From Methylocaldum marinum (GTDB lineage Bacteria; Pseudomonadota; Gammaproteobacteria; Methylococcales; Methylococcaceae), in assembly GCF_003584645.1 (NCBI RefSeq), contig NZ_AP017928.1, positions 6,024,917 through 6,088,916 of the forward strand: a stretch of DNA of 64,000 nucleotides, in the 5' to 3' direction. The notes below the pieces were generated by a model, which searched no databases, was not told where the DNA came from, and was given only the letters and a program-made list of their open reading frames with translations. Shown here piece after piece: positions 28,533 through 37,747 of this stretch; the first letter of the stretch is position 1; every line of letters starts with the position of its first letter. Position numbers and translations under genes: made by a program.

Positions 28533-29998
28533 GTAACTACTCAGCCCCCAGTTTCCTCTGATATTCTCGACAGATGAGCAAGCTACGCCGCCCGAGCCCA
28601 GCCGAACTGAGTCAGATGAGCCCAGCCGAGAAGGATGCGCTCATTCTGAAGCTGTTCGATCTGTTGGAAGGTTTAGAACGACGTTTGGGCGAAGTTGAGC
28701 GAAAAGTTGAAAAGACCCGCCGGAATTCGAGTAAACCGCCGTCGTCGGATGGGTTGAAGCGGCAACCGGCGGAGCTTCGCCAGACGGGAAGCAAGTCGAA
28801 CGGAGGGCAACCGGGGCATGTTGGAGTGACGCGAGCCTGGACGGAGACTCCGGATGAGGTGAAGGAGTTACGGCCTTTGGGCACCTGTGGATGTGGTTTG
28901 GCGTTGGCGGATCAGGCGGAAATGATCGGCGAGCGACGCCAGCAGATCGAGGTTCCCGAACCGAAAGCGAAGGTGATCGAGTATCGGCAGGTGATCGTGA
29001 GCTGCGCGTGCGGATGTGAGCATCGAGGTGAGTTTCCGTTCGGCGTGACGCCACATGTGAGCTACGGCCCGCGCCTGAAAGCCTATGCGGTGGGGTGGGT
29101 CGAGGGGCATTTCGTGGCCTTGGCCCGGACGGCGGAGATCCTTGCCGACCCGTACGGAGTTCGGCCTTCGGACGGCACGATCCAGAAGTGGATCGGGCAA
29201 GCCGCGGAGTCGTTGCGGCCGGCCTATGAAGCCACCCGGCAAGCCTTGATCGCCGCGGAGGTGGTGCACTTCGACGAAAGCGGCGTGCGCGTCAACGGCC
29301 ACACCCACTGGCTGCATGTGGCCGGCACGGCTGACTTGGCCGTGTACGTGATTCATCCCAAGCGGGGCGGCGAAGCCATGACGGCGGCGGGTATCCTGCC
29401 GTCGTTCGAGGGCCACGCCGTCCATGACCACTGGGCCCCTATTACGGCTTCGAAGCGACGACCCACAGCCTGTGCAACGCCCACCTGCTGCGGGAACTGC
29501 GCTATTTCGAGGAGGCCACGGACGGGCATCGTTGGCCGATCCGACTTCGGGAAATCCTGGTGGAAGGCAAGAAGGCGGTGGAAGCCGCCCAAGCCGAAGG
29601 CTTGAGCAAGGTGGACGCCGCCACGATCGGAAGCCTATTGGCCGACTATGATCGGTGGATCAACCTCGGCTTGTGGGTGTTCCCCGAGCGACCGAAGGAG
29701 CCGGGGCAGAAAGGCCGGCCGAAACAGGAACCCGCCACGAATCTGCTGCGACGACGGCGTGATTTCAGGATCGAGGTGTGGCATTTTCTCCACGATTTCC
29801 GGGTGCCCTTCGACAACAACCTGGCCGAACGGCTGGTGCGCCCGGTCAAGGTCAAGCTGAAAATGGCCGGTGGGTTCCGCGCCCTCGGTGGTGCCGAAGC
29901 CTTCTGCATCATCCGCTCCCTCTGGGAAACTCATCGACGACAAGGCATCAATCCCTTTTCCACCCTCAGAACTGCTTTTGCAGGGGCTGAGTAGTTAC
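28533..29998 (+). mobile_element. IS66-family element (single-ORF type), 1466 bp
   Basis: Terminal inverted repeats GTAACTACTCAGCCCC are perfect over 16 bases and begin with GTAA, the IS66-family signature. The element is flanked by an 8-bp direct repeat GATCCGTC (28525-28532 and 29999-30006), the IS66 target-duplication length. It has only a transposase gene, without the accessory tnpA/tnpB, like the ISBst12 subgroup. Confidence 0.92.
28574..29994 (+). pseudogene. IS66-family transposase, frameshifted
   Basis: The N-terminal part has the family coiled coil (LERRLGEVERKVEKTRRNS), SKPPSSDGLK, the GGQPGHVG motif and the CXC zinc-like pairs. The first catalytic aspartate is in VHFDESGVRV. At 29436-29439 a C run appears one base short: the frame in use leaves DHWAP and the correct continuation (YYGFEATTHSLCNAHLLREL, then the catalytic glutamate in FDNNLAERLVRP) is in another frame to 29994. 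The product is therefore broken, unless the base was lost in sequencing. Confidence 0.85.
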
Positions 29999-30390
29999 GA
30001 TCCGTCTAACAAGCCTTCATACGTCAGCAAACTAATTCCGGCGAGTGAATTGCCGGCGTCAGATGATGCCATTATGGCGCGCTATTCTGTGGTACAGAGA
30101 CAAACTGAACCCACCGGAGTCGATTTTTCCCTATACAGAATACAATTCGCCTCTAACGAGGCAGCGATGCGTGCTCTTAACCGCATCCGGGATGGAAAAA
30201 TCGGAACCGTGGCGGATGGAAAGGTTCTTACAAGGTACGCGGCGCAGTTGGATGGTAATAACATCTACATACTTCGTACACAGAGTTTCCTTGACCCGGC
30301 AGTACGGTTATTTATCGAGTCGTTCGCAACGGAAGAAATCAAGATCCGCTGAAAGACGAGAAATCCGTCCTGAAATTGTGCGGAGAGGTG

Positions 30391-30421
30391 GTAGGGCGGG
30401 TTAGCGAAGCGTAACCCGCAA
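30391..30421. repeat. Short palindromic repeat GGCGGGTTAGCGAAGCGTAACCCGC
   Basis: GCGGGTTA and TAACCCGC arms enclose GCGAAGCG. The same type of element (GGGTAGAGCGAAGCGAAACCC) recurs at 45681 and 48980. Confidence 0.5.
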
Positions 30422-30476
30422 AGGCCTGGATGCCTCCCGATCGATTCCGTACGGGCATTGCGGATCTTGTCCCTGA

Positions 30477-31136
30477 TCAATTCCGAATCACCCAGCTCCC
30501 GTCAGGCTGGCGGCAGGCAATGTTATTGACCGAGTCGCGCTGCTTGCCGTAGGTCATGCGGGTGGAGAATTCGCGGCAGCGTATCCCGTTGTCGTTGAAG
30601 GTCCGCAGGGGCGTGACCAGGTAGTCCACCTGGTTGTCCGGGTTCATCCAGTGAACGCTGCGGCGGTCGGGGGCGAAATCGAGCGCCCGACCGGTGCAGA
30701 ACATGTCGCTTTCGTCCATTCGGCGAGCGATGTGGTCGCCGATGATGGCGCCGATCACGGTGCCGGCGACGGCGCCTATGATCGTCGCACCGGTGTCGCC
30801 CTCGCCGACCCGCGAACCGATGACCCCGCCGAGCGCACCGCCCGCAATGCCGCCCAGCACCTTGCCGACCATGGTGCGGTCGCAGCGTCCCGACCGCACG
30901 CCGTAGTCGTGGTCCTGGCCGTAGTCGTGATGGATTTCGCGGCGTTCGTAACGGTCGTCGTAGTCATCGCGATGTTTGTCCCTGTGTTTGTTCCGGTAGC
31001 CGTGGGCAGGTGCCCAGTCGGGCGGATCGCTGTATGCGTCCTGGGGAAAGCTCAGGCTAAGCGCCAACAGAGTTCCGCCGAGAAAAACGAAAGGGTTGAA
31101 CCGATCGAATACGGGTGACGTTTTCGTCGCCGCCAT
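30477..31136 (-). CDS. Glycine-zipper surface-antigen-like exported protein
   Basis: A 219-residue protein with an N-terminal hydrophobic export segment (FNPFVFLGGTLLALSLSF). A His/Asp/Arg/Tyr-rich region follows (HGYRNKHRDKHRDDYDDRYERREIHHDYGQDHDYG), then a 2TM glycine zipper (VGKVLGGIAGGALGGVIGSRVG...IIGAVAGTVIGAIIGDHIA, about residues 91-138). The C-terminal domain ends CRQPDGSWVIRN, as in RickA/17-kDa-type surface antigens. It is probably a periplasmic or outer-membrane protein. The His/Asp-rich segment might bind metal; that is inference. Confidence 0.8.
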   Translation of the reverse strand: MAATKTSPVFDRFNPFVFLGGTLLALSLSFPQDAYSDPPDWAPAHGYRNKHRDKHRDDYDDRYERREIHHDYGQDHDYGVRSGRCDRTMVGKVLGGIAGGALGGVIGSRVGEGDTGATIIGAVAGTVIGAIIGDHIARRMDESDMFCTGRALDFAPDRRSVHWMNPDNQVDYLVTPLRTFNDNGIRCREFSTRMTYGKQRDSVNNIACRQPDGSWVIRN

Positions 31137-31228
31137 GAATGCCTCTTGTTGATCAAGTTAGTTGTTATGCGCTCGGGCTTTGAAGCAATGCGCGAGCCTG
31201 GCCAGCGTTCGAAGTGGGTCGGCAAGCC

Positions 31229-31459
31229 TTTCCCAATCGCAAACGGTCGCTTTAGTCGCGACCCTTCCAATCGCAAACGGCGTCTTCGGGAGCGCCGAAG
31301 CCACCCTTCCAATCGCAAACGGCGTCTTCGGGAGCGCCGAAGCCACCCTTCCAATCGCAAACGGCGTCTTCGGGAGCGCCGAAGCCACCCTTCCAATCGC
31401 AAACGGTCATCCGGGGAAGGGGTTGGCCGGCGCTCCCGGCCAACCCGTTTGCGATTGGA
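31229..31459. repeat. 42-bp tandem repeat with terminal inverted copy and strong hairpin
   Basis: Three exact 42-bp units start at 31261, 31303 and 31345, and a half unit starts at 31387. A diverged half unit lies at about 31229-31250. Each unit has CCAATCGCAAACGG followed by a small palindrome (CTTCGGgagCGCCGAAG). After the last half unit the word returns inverted (CCGTTTGCGATTGG, 31445-31458), enclosing a perfect 10-bp stem at 31421-31445. The unit length is a multiple of three, so all six frames stay open, but none looks like a protein. Confidence 0.85.
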
Positions 31460-31504
31460 GCGCCCGAATGACCCTTCCAACAAAGCCCCTCGCCGACGGC
31501 GTGT

Positions 31505-31580
31505 GTCGGCAAAGGATTGCCGGCCTACGTATTTCCAATGCTCACCGCTAAACCGCAGTGAAATGAGGATGTTCCGCCGC
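31505..31580. repeat. Dispersed GGATTGCCGGCCTACG...TCACCGCTAAAC repeat
   Basis: This stretch shares GGATTG-CG-CCTACG, CTCACCGCTAA and G-GGTGAAA-type words in the same order with 34960-35035. It is non-coding and probably an old dispersed repeat. Confidence 0.4.
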
Positions 31581-31763
31581 CCCGGGGTAAAGCCCACAAC
31601 GATAGTGTAGCCAAGAATTCGGCCGTCCTGCTGCGTTGCCTTTGGCAACTTGCTAATATCTGCCGACTTCGAGGGTTCGGTTACGCCGTTTGAAGGTTTG
31701 TGCTCGATGCCCTTTTGATCCCCCTTTCCGTATCCACCACCGAGATAGAAAAAAGGTGCATTC

Positions 31764-33437
31764 ATGTCCGACATCGAAATCGCTCAAAAAGCCAAGATGC
31801 TGCCGATCATCGATCTGGCCAAACACAGGCTGGGCATCGCGCCCGAACATCTCGACCCACACGGCCACTACAAGGCCAAGCTCTCCCTGGACTACATCGA
31901 CGGCCTCGAGGACAGGCCCAACGGCAAGTTGATCCTGGTCACGGCCATCAGTCCGACGCCGGCGGGGGAGGGCAAGACCACCACGACCGTGGGTTTGGGC
32001 GATGCGCTGAACCGGCTGGGCAAAAAAACCATGATCTGCCTGAGGGAGCCCGCTCTGGGGCCGTGTTTCGGCGTCAAGGGCGGAGCGGCTGGCGGCGGCT
32101 ACGCTCAGGTCGTGCCGATGGAGGACATCAATCTTCATTTCACGGGAGATTTCCATGCCATCGGCGTCGCCCACAACCTGTTGTCGGCGATGATCGACAA
32201 TCACATCCATCACGGCAACCGGCTGAATCTCGATCCGCGCCAGATCGCCTGGAAGCGTGTCATCGACATGAACGACCGCGCGCTGCGCGATATCGTCATC
32301 GGCCTGGGCGGGACTGCCAATGGCTTTGCACGCGAGGACGGCTTCGACATCATCGCCGCCTCCGAAGTGATGGCCATCCTGTGCCTGTCGAGCTCGCTGA
32401 AAGAATTGAAAGAGCGGCTCGGAAATATCCTGGTGGGTTACACGCGTTTCGACAATAAGCCGGTTTTCGCCCGCGATCTCAATGCGCAGGGTGCCATGGC
32501 CGCGCTGCTGAAGGACGCGCTGCGGCCGAATCTGGTCCAGACCCTGGAAAACAATCCGGTATTCGTCCACGGCGGTCCCTTCGCCAATATCGCGCATGGC
32601 TGCAATTCGGTGGTGGCGACCAAGGCGGCCTTGAAGTTGGCCGACTACGTGGTGACCGAAGCGGGCTTTGGCGCCGATCTGGGTGCGGAGAAATTCATCG
32701 ACATCAAATGCCGCAAGGCTGGCCTCAGGCCCGACGGCGTGGTGCTGGTGGCCACCGTGCGGGCGCTCAAGTCGCATGGCGGTGTGCCGGTCAAGGAACT
32801 GCAACAGGAAAACCTGCAAGCCCTCGAAGCCGGCTTCGTCAACCTGGCGCGGCATCTCGACAACGTGCAGCAGCGGTTCGGCCTGCCCTGCGTCGTCGCC
32901 ATTAATCATTTCACCTCGGACACGGACGCAGAAATCGCGCTGCTCAAGCGCAAGGTCGAGGAAAAAGGATCCAAGGTCATCGTTTGCCGGCACTGGGCCG
33001 AAGGCGGAAAGGGCGCGGAAGATCTGGCGCGGGAAGTCGTCGGAATGGCCGATGCCGGCCAGTCGGATTTCAGCTTCCTTTATGAAGAGCGCGCGCCGCT
33101 GTGGGACAAGATCAAAACGATTGCCACCCAGCTGTACGGGGCGGCGGATATAACCGCGGACATCAAGGCCCGTCAGCAGCTCGAGCGCTTGAGCGAGGAA
33201 TACAGCCATTTCCCGGTGTGCATCGCCAAGACGCAGTACTCGTTTTCGAACGATCCGAATCTCAAGGGGGCGCCGTCCGGGCACGTGCTCTCCATCCGCG
33301 AAGTGCGGCCGTCCCACGGCGCCGAGTTCGTGGTGGCCGTCTGCGGCAGCATGATGACCATGCCGGGACTACCCAAGGTGCCTGCGGCCGAGGCCATAGA
33401 CGTGGACGACAACGGCCGGATCACGGGTTTGTTCTAA
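31764..33437 (+). CDS. fhs: Formate-tetrahydrofolate ligase
   Basis: It makes 10-formyl-THF from formate, THF and ATP, feeding C1 units to purine, serine and formyl-methionine synthesis; in methylotrophs it can also carry formate into assimilation. The 557-residue protein has the ATP loop TPAGEGKTTTTVGLGDAL (about residues 65-82), GVKGGAAGGGYAQV, NLHFTGDFHAIG and the C-terminal HVLSIREVRPSHGAEF. An AAAAGG site precedes the ATG. It stands alone between the repeat region and the exopolysaccharide locus. Confidence 0.96.
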   Translation: MSDIEIAQKAKMLPIIDLAKHRLGIAPEHLDPHGHYKAKLSLDYIDGLEDRPNGKLILVTAISPTPAGEGKTTTTVGLGDALNRLGKKTMICLREPALGPCFGVKGGAAGGGYAQVVPMEDINLHFTGDFHAIGVAHNLLSAMIDNHIHHGNRLNLDPRQIAWKRVIDMNDRALRDIVIGLGGTANGFAREDGFDIIAASEVMAILCLSSSLKELKERLGNILVGYTRFDNKPVFARDLNAQGAMAALLKDALRPNLVQTLENNPVFVHGGPFANIAHGCNSVVATKAALKLADYVVTEAGFGADLGAEKFIDIKCRKAGLRPDGVVLVATVRALKSHGGVPVKELQQENLQALEAGFVNLARHLDNVQQRFGLPCVVAINHFTSDTDAEIALLKRKVEEKGSKVIVCRHWAEGGKGAEDLAREVVGMADAGQSDFSFLYEERAPLWDKIKTIATQLYGAADITADIKARQQLERLSEEYSHFPVCIAKTQYSFSNDPNLKGAPSGHVLSIREVRPSHGAEFVVAVCGSMMTMPGLPKVPAAEAIDVDDNGRITGLF

Positions 33438-33684
33438 AGTTTCAAAGAAGCGCCGGCGGAAGTATCGGCAAGGGATTGCCGACGGCTGAGCGGAAGTTTT
33501 TCCGGCGCAAGGCTTGAGGGCGACTTAAGCGCTCTTACGTATAAACTTCTCAGTACGTCCACGCATAAACTCGTGACATCGCCGGGCGATTGCTCGTTTT
33601 TCGAAGCAGGCGGCGCGAAATCGGTTTGACGTGAGTGGGCGCGCGGAGCAGTGCAAACATGGGAAACCGAAGAGAGACGATGCT

Positions 33685-34809
33685 TTGAATACAATCGCTC
33701 GGACCAAGAAGATTTTTATCGTTGCCGGTGCACGGCCCAATTTCATGAAGATCGCCCCGATCATCCGGGAGCTTCGGCAGGGCTCGTATCCGTTCGAATA
33801 CAAGCTGGTCCATACCGGGCAGCACTACGACAAGGAAATGAGCGACGTGTTCTTCGAAGAATTGGAGATACCGTCGCCGGATTACCATCTGGACGTGGGT
33901 AGCGGCTCACACGCCGAGCAGACCGCGAAAGTGATGGTGCGTTTCGAGGAGATCTGCATGAAGGACCGGCCCGATTTGGTCATGGTGGTGGGCGACGTGA
34001 ATTCGACGCTGGCCTGCTCGATCGTGGCCAAGAAGCTCGGGATCAAGGTGGCTCACGTCGAGGCGGGACTTCGGAGCGGAGACATCAGGATGCCGGAAGA
34101 GGTCAACCGCATCGTGACCGATTCGATCTCCGACTATTTCTTCGTGACCGAAAAAAGCGGCGCAGATCACCTGCTGGCCGAAGGCAAGCCCAAGGACAGC
34201 ATCCACTTCGTCGGCCACGTGATGATCGACAACCTGTTCCATCAGGTGGAAAAGCTCAATCGTCGGCCGGAGACGTCATTCGAGACGACCTTCTTCAAGC
34301 AGCGCCATCCGTCCTACGGCGTGGTCACCCTGCATCGGCCTTCCAACGTGGACAACCAGGAGACCCTGGCCGGGATTATCCGGGCGCTGACGGAGGTGAG
34401 CACCGCATTGCCGCTGATCTTTCCCATTCATCCCCGTACTCAGGCGAACATCCGGAAGTTCGGCCTGACGATTCCAGATGGCATCGTTACCACCAAGCCT
34501 CTGTCCTACATGGCGTTCCTGAATCTGTTCAAGGATGCCCGGCTGGTGCTGACGGACAGCGGGGGCATACAGGAAGAGACCACGGCGCTGGGTATTCCTT
34601 GTATCACCTTGCGTGAAAACACCGAACGCCCGATTACGGTCGAAGAGGGTACCAACGTGATCGTCGGTTCCGACCCGGAGCGCATTGTGGCTGAGGCGAA
34701 GAAGGCCTTGAGCGGCTCGGGAGCAGCGGGCAAAAGGCCGGAATTATGGGACGGCAAGGCGTCGGTCCGCATTCTGACCACTCTTTCGGATGCGCTGTAT
34801 GCCGACTGA
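33685..34809 (+). CDS. wecB: UDP-N-acetylglucosamine 2-epimerase (non-hydrolysing)
   Basis: It interconverts UDP-GlcNAc and UDP-ManNAc for surface polysaccharide. Family motifs are GARPNFMKIAPIIREL, HTGQHYDKEMSD, HVEAGLRSGD, LHRPSNVDN and LTDSGGIQEETTALG. The start is unsure: TTG 33685 with AGAGAG upstream gives a normal N-terminus, while an in-frame GTG at 33631 would add 18 residues. It is the first recognisable gene of the polysaccharide locus. A WecG/TagA-type transferase, the usual user of ManNAc, lies 14.6 kb downstream. Confidence 0.9.
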   Translation: MNTIARTKKIFIVAGARPNFMKIAPIIRELRQGSYPFEYKLVHTGQHYDKEMSDVFFEELEIPSPDYHLDVGSGSHAEQTAKVMVRFEEICMKDRPDLVMVVGDVNSTLACSIVAKKLGIKVAHVEAGLRSGDIRMPEEVNRIVTDSISDYFFVTEKSGADHLLAEGKPKDSIHFVGHVMIDNLFHQVEKLNRRPETSFETTFFKQRHPSYGVVTLHRPSNVDNQETLAGIIRALTEVSTALPLIFPIHPRTQANIRKFGLTIPDGIVTTKPLSYMAFLNLFKDARLVLTDSGGIQEETTALGIPCITLRENTERPITVEEGTNVIVGSDPERIVAEAKKALSGSGAAGKRPELWDGKASVRILTTLSDALYAD

Positions 34810-35225
34810 TTTCGTCGCGGGAAGCGCGAGCCGGGCAAGCGGAACTCATGCGAAGGAAAGAGCCGGCTTTTTGTAGAGTATTTTCCGGTTTGGCGTAGGG
34901 CTCCGTGATCCGGTAGCTCGGCAACCCCCGGCCGACAAGGCGTCTGGCCGAACTTCCGTGGCGGCGCGGGATTGTCGACCTACGATTTTTTTAATCCTCA
35001 CCGCTAAGCGGCGGTGAAAGAAGTTCTGGTTCCGGCCTCAAGATGCAGTCTGAGGCGTCGGCAGGTGCCCCGAACCGGTCGGATTGCCACTCGGGTTGAT
35101 TCGAGGCCGACCGGCATCATTTTTCGGCAGTACGTTTCGGCTGCGGCTCACATGGTCCGAAGCCGAATTGCATGGTCGCGCAGTGGTTTATTGGAAGGAT
35201 TCCATAAGATGCCGAATTAATATCC
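34810..35225. other. Gene-free gap with a dispersed repeat
   Basis: No gene is supported in these 416 bases. At about 34960-35035 it carries a diverged copy of the repeat at 31505-31580 (GGATTGTCGACCTACG, then CCTCACCGCTAAGC). Confidence 0.45.
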
Positions 35226-36560
35226 ATGTTTTTAATATTATTCCTCGTCGCGGCAAGTCTATATGGCTTACTCGCTCTATGTTCGCCGGTATTACTGCTG
35301 AATTATGCTTTACTTACCGGCCCCATCCCCTGGACGCTGGGGAGTAGTGAGCTAATCCAGACACCGGTCGGACATATGAGTATCTCGGCCATGAGATTAT
35401 TCGGGCTATGGCTTGCCATGTTCCTGGTTTTGGCGGCGCGATTTTCAAAGGTCAACAAGTGCTTACTCCATTACAAACTACATTTGTTGTTTCTCGGATT
35501 CTGTCTGATATCCATGCTATGGGCCCCGAGCTTATCGTACAGTCTTAGAATGCTCGCAAAATTGAGTGCGCCGCTGCTGATCATGATCCTTATCATGACA
35601 GTGATATCTTCAATGCGCCAACTCGAAATGATGGAACGCATGGTATTGGCGAGTGGCATTGCCGCCGCGTTGCTAGCCCTGGTGACCCGATGGATCGGCC
35701 TGAATTCAGATCCCAGATTTACAATTCCCCACACCAGTCCAGCCACGTTTTCTGCCCATATAGTTGCTGTCAGCATGTTTGCCATGGCTGGGTTTGCCGT
35801 TACGGACAAAAAGCTGCTCAGAGGGATGATGATCGTCGCATTTTCAACTATCGTTCTGGCGGCATTTACCCGAATCACGATCGTCGCAATGTTCATTGGA
35901 TTCTCAGCGATTTTGTTTTTGGGCGGTCGCGGTATAGGCAGGATTATTCTTCCCATGTTAAGTGCCGCAAGTCTACCGGCGCTATTTTTGCTGAGCCCGA
36001 AATTCCGGAACAGGATGTTCATCGGCGGCGACGAAATGAGTGTCGAAAGGGTGGTGGATGATCCCGAGATCGCCATCGGAAAAATTCATGGCTCCGGTCG
36101 CTTCGATGCCTGGGAAATGGTACTGCATCGATTTTTTGAGCCAAGCCCTTTTTTCGGGTCAGGCATCGGAGCGACCCAGGATTTCTTTTACGAGCAATCG
36201 GTTGGCGGTTTGGGGGTTATTCATTCGGAGTATGTGAGAATGTTGAGCGAAATAGGTATTCTGGGTCTGACATTATTTGTCGTCGTCGTCCTCGGCTATC
36301 TGTGGCGTCTATTCCGAATTCTACGATCCCGGAAGCGCACCGATATTAGAAAATACGCGCTGGCCGGCACCGGTGGTCTGACGGCTTATATGATTTTTAT
36401 TGCGACCGATAACGGGTTTGATTACGTAACACAATTTGGGCTTTATGTATTCGCTTTCGTGGCAATGGCCGAAAAAGCAAAAGAATTGGCTGAGGGAACC
36501 ACGGACCGTACCGCGGTGAAAACGCATCGTGGGCATCGCCTATCGATGCCGTTGGCCTGA
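35226..36560 (+). CDS. O-antigen ligase/Wzy-type polysaccharide polymerase
   Basis: A 444-residue membrane protein with about 11-12 hydrophobic segments. It has a periplasmic loop carrying GSGRFDAWEMVLHRFFEPSPFFGSGIGA and HSEYVRMLSEIGILGL, the pattern of the Wzy_C/O-antigen ligase domain. It would join lipid-linked repeat units at the periplasmic face. The DNA here is visibly less GC-rich than in the flanking metabolic genes, common for polysaccharide loci. The ATG lacks a strong ribosome-binding site. Confidence 0.8.
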   Translation: MFLILFLVAASLYGLLALCSPVLLLNYALLTGPIPWTLGSSELIQTPVGHMSISAMRLFGLWLAMFLVLAARFSKVNKCLLHYKLHLLFLGFCLISMLWAPSLSYSLRMLAKLSAPLLIMILIMTVISSMRQLEMMERMVLASGIAAALLALVTRWIGLNSDPRFTIPHTSPATFSAHIVAVSMFAMAGFAVTDKKLLRGMMIVAFSTIVLAAFTRITIVAMFIGFSAILFLGGRGIGRIILPMLSAASLPALFLLSPKFRNRMFIGGDEMSVERVVDDPEIAIGKIHGSGRFDAWEMVLHRFFEPSPFFGSGIGATQDFFYEQSVGGLGVIHSEYVRMLSEIGILGLTLFVVVVLGYLWRLFRILRSRKRTDIRKYALAGTGGLTAYMIFIATDNGFDYVTQFGLYVFAFVAMAEKAKELAEGTTDRTAVKTHRGHRLSMPLA

Positions 36561-36623
36561 TTTCGGGCAAAGAGAAGGGCGTATGCAACGCTTCTCCGTT
36601 CTGCGAAAGGCAAGGTAAACGCG

Positions 36624-37637
36624 ATGACTTTTAACCGTCGGCAGTTCTTGATGGCAACCGCCTCCTTGTGCCTTTATCCGGTTTCCGGCAGATCGGTTGA
36701 AGCGATGAAGGAGAGCCGGGCGATTCTCGACGAAGGGCTGCACTGGCTAGGTCATTCGAACGCGGAAAGGGTTTGCCGCCGCGTGAAAGAAGCCGGCTTT
36801 AATGTGCTGGTACCGTGTATTTGGCACGGAAGAGGCACTACATGGCCTAGCCGTCTTGCGCCTCGGGATGAGCGGCTTCAATCCTATATCAAAGCACAAG
36901 GCGCAAAATTCGACCCACTGCAAATTTTGCTGACTACCGCAAAGAAACATGCGCTCGAAGTGCATCCCTGGTTTTCACTGGGGTTATGGAATAGAAAGGA
37001 CTTGTTTCCGGACCTGGCAGTAAAAGGCACGAAGTCGTTCGATTGGTATAAGCCTGCGTTTCGGGATCGAATTACTCAAATCGTAATGGAAGTAGTCTCG
37101 AAATACGCTGTCGACGGCGTGAACCTCGACTATGTCCGCTTCTCGATACCGCAGGGCAAGCGGGCTGACGAAGCAGAGCGAGCGATATCCGAGGTAATGC
37201 GGAGAATAAACAAGGAGGGGAAACGTTTAAAGGCGAACTTGGTAATCAGTGTCGATGCCGCGCCATGGAAGCCCGACATAAAGGCCTTTGGGCAAAATGC
37301 GCCGAAATGGGCGGACGAAGGAATCGTGGATGTGGTTTATTCCATGCAATATCACGCCAATCCGGATTTTGGAATCATAAAATCGATCCAATCCAGGATG
37401 AAACGCCCCGAAGCGCTGGTCGTGATGGTAGGTAACTTCGACCGCCTCGGTCCAGGACATGCGGTAGCTGAACGCAATCCAGCCAGAGTATCCGAGCTTA
37501 TCTCGAAAGCGCGGGCCATATCCCGGGGGAATGGCGTCGCGCTGTATTATTACGGAAGATTGAGCGACCGACAGATTGATGCTTTGAAAAAAGGAGTGTT
37601 TCAAGCTAAAGCAAGACCACAATGGAAGACGGCGTAA
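36624..37637 (+). CDS. Tat-exported glycoside-hydrolase-like TIM-barrel protein
   Basis: A 337-residue protein with a twin-arginine signal (NRRQFLMATASLCLYPVSG). A barrel of the GHL10/DUF4015 glycosidase-like type follows: FNVLVPCIWHGRGTTWPS, LEVHPWFSLG, then the hallmark VDGVNLDYVRFSIPQ near residue 172 and DVVYSMQYHA near 240. The aspartates in NLDYVRF are the likely catalytic or substrate-binding positions. It may trim or cut the exported polysaccharide. An AAGGTAA site precedes the ATG. Confidence 0.75.
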   Translation: MTFNRRQFLMATASLCLYPVSGRSVEAMKESRAILDEGLHWLGHSNAERVCRRVKEAGFNVLVPCIWHGRGTTWPSRLAPRDERLQSYIKAQGAKFDPLQILLTTAKKHALEVHPWFSLGLWNRKDLFPDLAVKGTKSFDWYKPAFRDRITQIVMEVVSKYAVDGVNLDYVRFSIPQGKRADEAERAISEVMRRINKEGKRLKANLVISVDAAPWKPDIKAFGQNAPKWADEGIVDVVYSMQYHANPDFGIIKSIQSRMKRPEALVVMVGNFDRLGPGHAVAERNPARVSELISKARAISRGNGVALYYYGRLSDRQIDALKKGVFQAKARPQWKTA

Positions 37638-37747
37638 ACCTGATGGAATATCGGATATACACCTGCTGTCGATACCGTAATGTTGCGAATTTTAAACGGT
37701 AGGTGTCTCGTTTAATATGAATTTTTAGGTTTCACGCTATTGAACAC

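Larger units (their letters stand above)
28360..30352 (+). pseudogene. Small secreted protein gene split by an IS66-type insertion
   Basis: The 5' part (28360-28532) has a GAGGAG site, an ATG and a clear signal peptide (MRFMSLAVMLLQFVFASVTVA), then QQSTGDIDTFDAVKEKV...EHVDPS. It stops at a TAA supplied by the inserted element. The 3' part (29999-30352) resumes in the same codon phase, DPSNKPSYVSKLIPASE..., and ends FATEEIKIR. Removing the element and one copy of GATCCGTC restores one uninterrupted protein of about 175 residues. Function unknown; probably periplasmic. Confidence 0.8.

Noticed and set aside
28574..29994. Programmed frameshift in the IS66 transposase
   Set aside because: IS66-family transposases are normally a single frame at this point and the site lacks a typical slippery motif with a stimulator; a plain one-base loss explains it.
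31261..31410. CRISPR array
   Set aside because: The 42-bp units are head-to-tail with no unique spacers, and there are no cas genes.
31653..33317. 554-codon open frame opposite fhs
   Set aside because: Antisense shadow of a complete formate-THF ligase.
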